NCBI GenBank assembly: GCA_900557035.1
Contig: USRA01000063.1
Location: 1-11,054, forward strand
DNA: 11,054 nucleotides
Reading direction: 5' to 3'
Origin: an uncultured Prevotella sp.
GTDB taxonomy: Bacteria > Bacteroidota > Bacteroidia > Bacteroidales > Bacteroidaceae
A program made the position numbers and the translations under genes. The notes under the pieces are model-generated. The model was not told where the DNA came from, ran no database searches, and worked only from the letters and a program-made list of their open reading frames with translations. Below, piece after piece: positions 9,095 to 11,054 of this stretch (the stretch's first letter is position 1; every line of letters starts with the position of its first letter).

Positions 9095-10009
9095 TTATTT
9101 ATTCTTCACAATATCCAATGTCATTTTGCCAACCCAGATGGCGCCCTTGCCATTCTGATCTACAGGCACCTGCTTGCCATCAAGATCTGTTCTGTACTTC
9201 AGCGTCTGGAAGAGGCTGTGGCTGTGACCTCCCAATACCAGGTCGATATGACGGGAAGCAGCAATCACCTCGGTATCATCCGTGCCCTCTATATTCCAGC
9301 CCAGATGAGAGATGCAGATGATGACATCACACTTCTCCTTCTTCTTCAGGATCTCTGTCATCTCGTTCGCCTTCTGGATAGGATCCAGGTACTGGATGCA
9401 ACCGTAATTCTTCTCACTCACCAAGCCGGCAAGCTGCGGAGCCAGTCCGAAGACGCCAATCTTGAGTCCCTTGCGATGCAATATCACGTATGGCTTCACA
9501 ATATCCGCCAGCTCAGTGCCGGTGAAATCGTAGTTGGCACAAACGATCGGGAACTTTGCCATCTTGAAGAGACGCACCATACTGTCCATGCCGTAATCGA
9601 ACTCATGGTTTCCGATGGTGGCTGCATCATACTTCATCTCGTTCATCAATCCCACTTCTACATCCCCCTTGAAGAGCGAATAGTAAGGAGATCCCTGAGA
9701 GAAATCGCCACTGTCGAAGAGCAGAAGATCAGGATTCAGACTGCGCTCCTGCTTGATCATTGCCACACGGCGGAGGTAGCCTCCACGGTTTGCTATGGCT
9801 GTATCTGCGAGATTCGGATTGTAAGGCATCACGCAGGAGTGGGTATCGTTGGTATGGAGCACAACGAGCTGCTTCACTACCTTTGGAGCCTTCTGCGCCT
9901 TTGCCTCCTTCTTAACCTTTGAATCCTTCAGGACTTCAGCCTGTACTGTTGCCGGCTGCAGCGTGAATGATGCCAGCGCCAGCGCTATATATAATAATGT
10001 ATGTTTCAT
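9095..10009 (-). CDS. Exported metallophosphoesterase: catalytic half of a UshA-type 5'-nucleotidase
   Basis: This 304-aa protein carries the calcineurin-like catalytic domain of 5'-nucleotidase/UDP-sugar hydrolase, which removes phosphate from nucleotides in the periplasm. A signal peptide covers about 1-24 (..VQA|EV), followed by a Lys/Ala-rich stretch (about 28-46). Metal-binding motifs are complete and in order: HTNDTHS (Asp55, His57), FDSGD (about 98-102), GNHEFDYG (Asn134, His135), SHLG (His235) and GGHSHS (His262, His264). It ends after the metallophosphoesterase domain and lacks the C-terminal substrate-binding domain found in full-length UshA (about 550 aa). That domain is encoded by the gene immediately upstream, 68 bp away, so the two are probably co-transcribed. 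The start is set by the signal peptide; the ribosome binding site is weak. It may act alone on simple phosphate esters or together with its partner. Confidence 0.92.
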   Translation of the reverse strand: MKHTLLYIALALASFTLQPATVQAEVLKDSKVKKEAKAQKAPKVVKQLVVLHTNDTHSCVMPYNPNLADTAIANRGGYLRRVAMIKQERSLNPDLLLFDSGDFSQGSPYYSLFKGDVEVGLMNEMKYDAATIGNHEFDYGMDSMVRLFKMAKFPIVCANYDFTGTELADIVKPYVILHRKGLKIGVFGLAPQLAGLVSEKNYGCIQYLDPIQKANEMTEILKKKEKCDVIICISHLGWNIEGTDDTEVIAASRHIDLVLGGHSHSLFQTLKYRTDLDGKQVPVDQNGKGAIWVGKMTLDIVKNK

Positions 10010-10077
10010 TTCTGTACTTATTTAGTTAGTCTATCTGCTTGCCGGGGGTTACAAATCCACGGAAAGCTTCGTTCTCC

Positions 10078-10854
10078 CTATTCTACTACGCAGCGGCCTT
10101 CTACTCTTGACTCCACTACCTTGCCCTGAGCCTTCATTTCACGGAAATAGTCCATGATGATGTAGCGCACATTGTTCTCCTTCGACTTAGGAGCCACCAC
10201 ATCGGTCCCGCTCTTGAAGGCTACAAGCTGGTCGTTGCCCTCGGCAAGGTAATCGAGGGTGGCTATGCGATAGCTCTTGGCTGGATCGACAGGTTCGCCG
10301 TTCAGGGTTACGCTCTTCAGTTTGCGGTCGCGGGTGATAACCATTCTTACAGCATGGCTCATTCCCTCGCCGCCACGGTGGGCTATCTGCTGGAAGAGTT
10401 CAAGCACCTTCTCGCCGGTAAGCGTGAGGAAACAGATCTTGTTCTCGAAAGGAGCCACCTCGCTCACATCGCCAACGTTGATATCGCCCTTGGCAAAGTC
10501 GGCACGGATGCCACCCATGTTATACACCGAGAAGACTGGCTGCTCATTAAACTGTCTGCCACCCCATACCAGGATATCGCAAAGCAGGTTACTCAACTCA
10601 CTCTCAGGTCGATGGCGGGTCATATCATGAGCAACAGATCCCACTACAGGTCCCATGATGCTATCCACCTTATGCTGATAAGGGGCGATGAACTTCGCAG
10701 CCTCAGCATCAGGCAGGGCATCCCATTTCCGGTCTATCAAAATACGGGTTCTCTCCACCTTTGCCACTTTGAATTTCTGGGCAAAGGCTGGACTTGCCAT
10801 CAGCATCAGAGCCATAGAGGCAAGCATCATCTGCATACTATTCTTTTTCTTCAT
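10078..10854 (-). CDS. Exported 5'-nucleotidase C-terminal (substrate-binding) domain protein
   Basis: This 258-aa protein corresponds to the C-terminal domain of UshA-type 5'-nucleotidases, which holds the nucleotide and contributes active-site residues. Motifs typical of this domain are visible: YNMGGIRADF (about 110-119), the PFENK segment (about 135), and YRIATLDYLAEGND near the position of the usual nucleoside-binding loop. There is no metallophosphoesterase domain. The start chosen at 10854 follows an AAAGG ribosome binding site and gives a clean signal peptide (MKKKNSMQ..SPAFA|QK). A longer reading from 10887 would begin upstream of the putative -7 element at 10877-10884 and is unlikely. 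The gene is first in a two-gene operon; its catalytic partner follows 68 bp downstream. Relative to the fused enzyme the order of the halves is reversed. Whether the two proteins form a complex is inference. Confidence 0.9.
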   Translation of the reverse strand: MKKKNSMQMMLASMALMLMASPAFAQKFKVAKVERTRILIDRKWDALPDAEAAKFIAPYQHKVDSIMGPVVGSVAHDMTRHRPESELSNLLCDILVWGGRQFNEQPVFSVYNMGGIRADFAKGDINVGDVSEVAPFENKICFLTLTGEKVLELFQQIAHRGGEGMSHAVRMVITRDRKLKSVTLNGEPVDPAKSYRIATLDYLAEGNDQLVAFKSGTDVVAPKSKENNVRYIIMDYFREMKAQGKVVESRVEGRCVVE

Positions 10855-10876
10855 ACCTTTTCTGTTTTTCAGGGTA

Positions 10877-10884
10877 CAAAGATA
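10877..10884 (-). promoter_or_regulatory. Putative -7 element of the 5'-nucleotidase operon
   Basis: The minus strand reads TATCTTTG, an exact TAnnTTTG match, 22 bp before the chosen ATG at 10854. Transcription near 10870 would give a very short leader that still includes the AAAGG ribosome binding site. No clear TTTG is visible at the -33 position. Confidence 0.55.
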
Positions 10885-10890
10885 CAAAAT

Positions 10891-10917
10891 AAATCTGTGA
10901 AATCCGTGAAATCTGTG
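10891..10917. repeat. Three tandem 9-bp units upstream of the nucleotidase operon
   Basis: AAATCTGTG, AAATCCGTG and AAATCTGTG follow each other directly at 10891, 10900 and 10909. AAATCTGCG at 10950-10958 is a further degenerate copy. On the minus strand the array lies immediately upstream of the -7 element, where the -33 region would be. It could bind a regulator or be a simple slippage repeat. Confidence 0.7.
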
Positions 10918-10986
10918 GGAAAAGACGTTGACAAGAAAGAAAAATAGTTAAATCTGCGAGAAAAAAGAGAAGAAACCCGCTGAAAA

Positions 10987-11018
10987 TTTGCGAGATACGA
11001 GAAAAAGTAGTAACTTTG
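10987..11018 (+). promoter_or_regulatory. Strong Bacteroidota-type promoter for a gene beyond the right edge
   Basis: TTTG at 10987-10990 lies 20 bp before TAACTTTG at 11011-11018, matching the -33 TTTG and -7 TAnnTTTG elements at the expected spacing. Transcription would begin near 11024 and run out of the window. The remaining 30 bases contain no start codon or recognisable RNA gene. Confidence 0.65.
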
Positions 11019-11054
11019 CACCCGCTTTTCGGCGTAACCGCTGTTGTCTGGGCA

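Noticed and set aside
11019..11054. Possible start of a tRNA or other structured RNA at the right edge
   Set aside because: Only about 36 bases are available and I could not form an acceptor stem or recognise a family motif.

Overview
The window looks like a chromosomal segment of a Bacteroidota gut or rumen commensal, most likely a Prevotella/Segatella-type species. The evidence is a hybrid two-component regulator (sensor, kinase, receiver and AraC-type DNA-binding parts in one protein), promoters with the Bacteroidota -7 element TAnnTTTG, weak A-rich ribosome binding sites, and plant cell-wall enzymes with Sec signal peptides. Species assignment is inference only; no rRNA or other marker gene is present.

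Layout. Bases 1-734 hold no credible gene but are dense in repeats: a MITE-like element with imperfect terminal inverted repeats (67-250), a 140-bp imperfect palindrome (331-470) built around four 21-bp tandem units, and a separate degenerate array with a 32-bp period (492-624). A minus-strand terminator follows (676-709). Next comes a minus-strand two-domain esterase (735-2651, CE6-like plus CE1-like). A 412-bp divergent intergenic region follows, carrying promoter elements, operator-like repeats and a possible gene remnant. The plus strand then carries a 1356-aa hybrid two-component regulator (3064-7134) and a GH43 glycosidase (7338-9008). A strong bidirectional terminator (9033-9079) separates these from a minus-strand pair (10854 down to 9095) encoding the two halves of a UshA-type 5'-nucleotidase as separate exported proteins, in reversed order. 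The right edge (10888-11054) holds short repeats and a good plus-strand promoter for a gene beyond the window.

How it fits together. The esterase, regulator and GH43 enzyme look like a small regulated hemicellulose module. The GH43 enzyme would remove xylose or arabinose from xylan or arabinoxylan oligosaccharides, and the two esterase domains would remove acetyl and feruloyl (or related) groups that block it. The regulator would sense a released sugar in the periplasm and switch the flanking enzyme genes. The same ATGTAAC/GTTACAT inverted motif occurs in both intergenic regions flanking the regulator, which makes it a candidate operator. No SusC/SusD transporter pair is in the window, so the module either lies at the edge of a larger locus or is an orphan. 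The nucleotidase pair is probably unrelated housekeeping (periplasmic nucleotide salvage).

Most worth a second look: the composite repeat region at 331-624, the shared motif around the regulator, a terminator hairpin whose left arm overlaps the GH43 promoter, and the split, order-reversed nucleotidase. I found no convincing new defence or mobile gene system.
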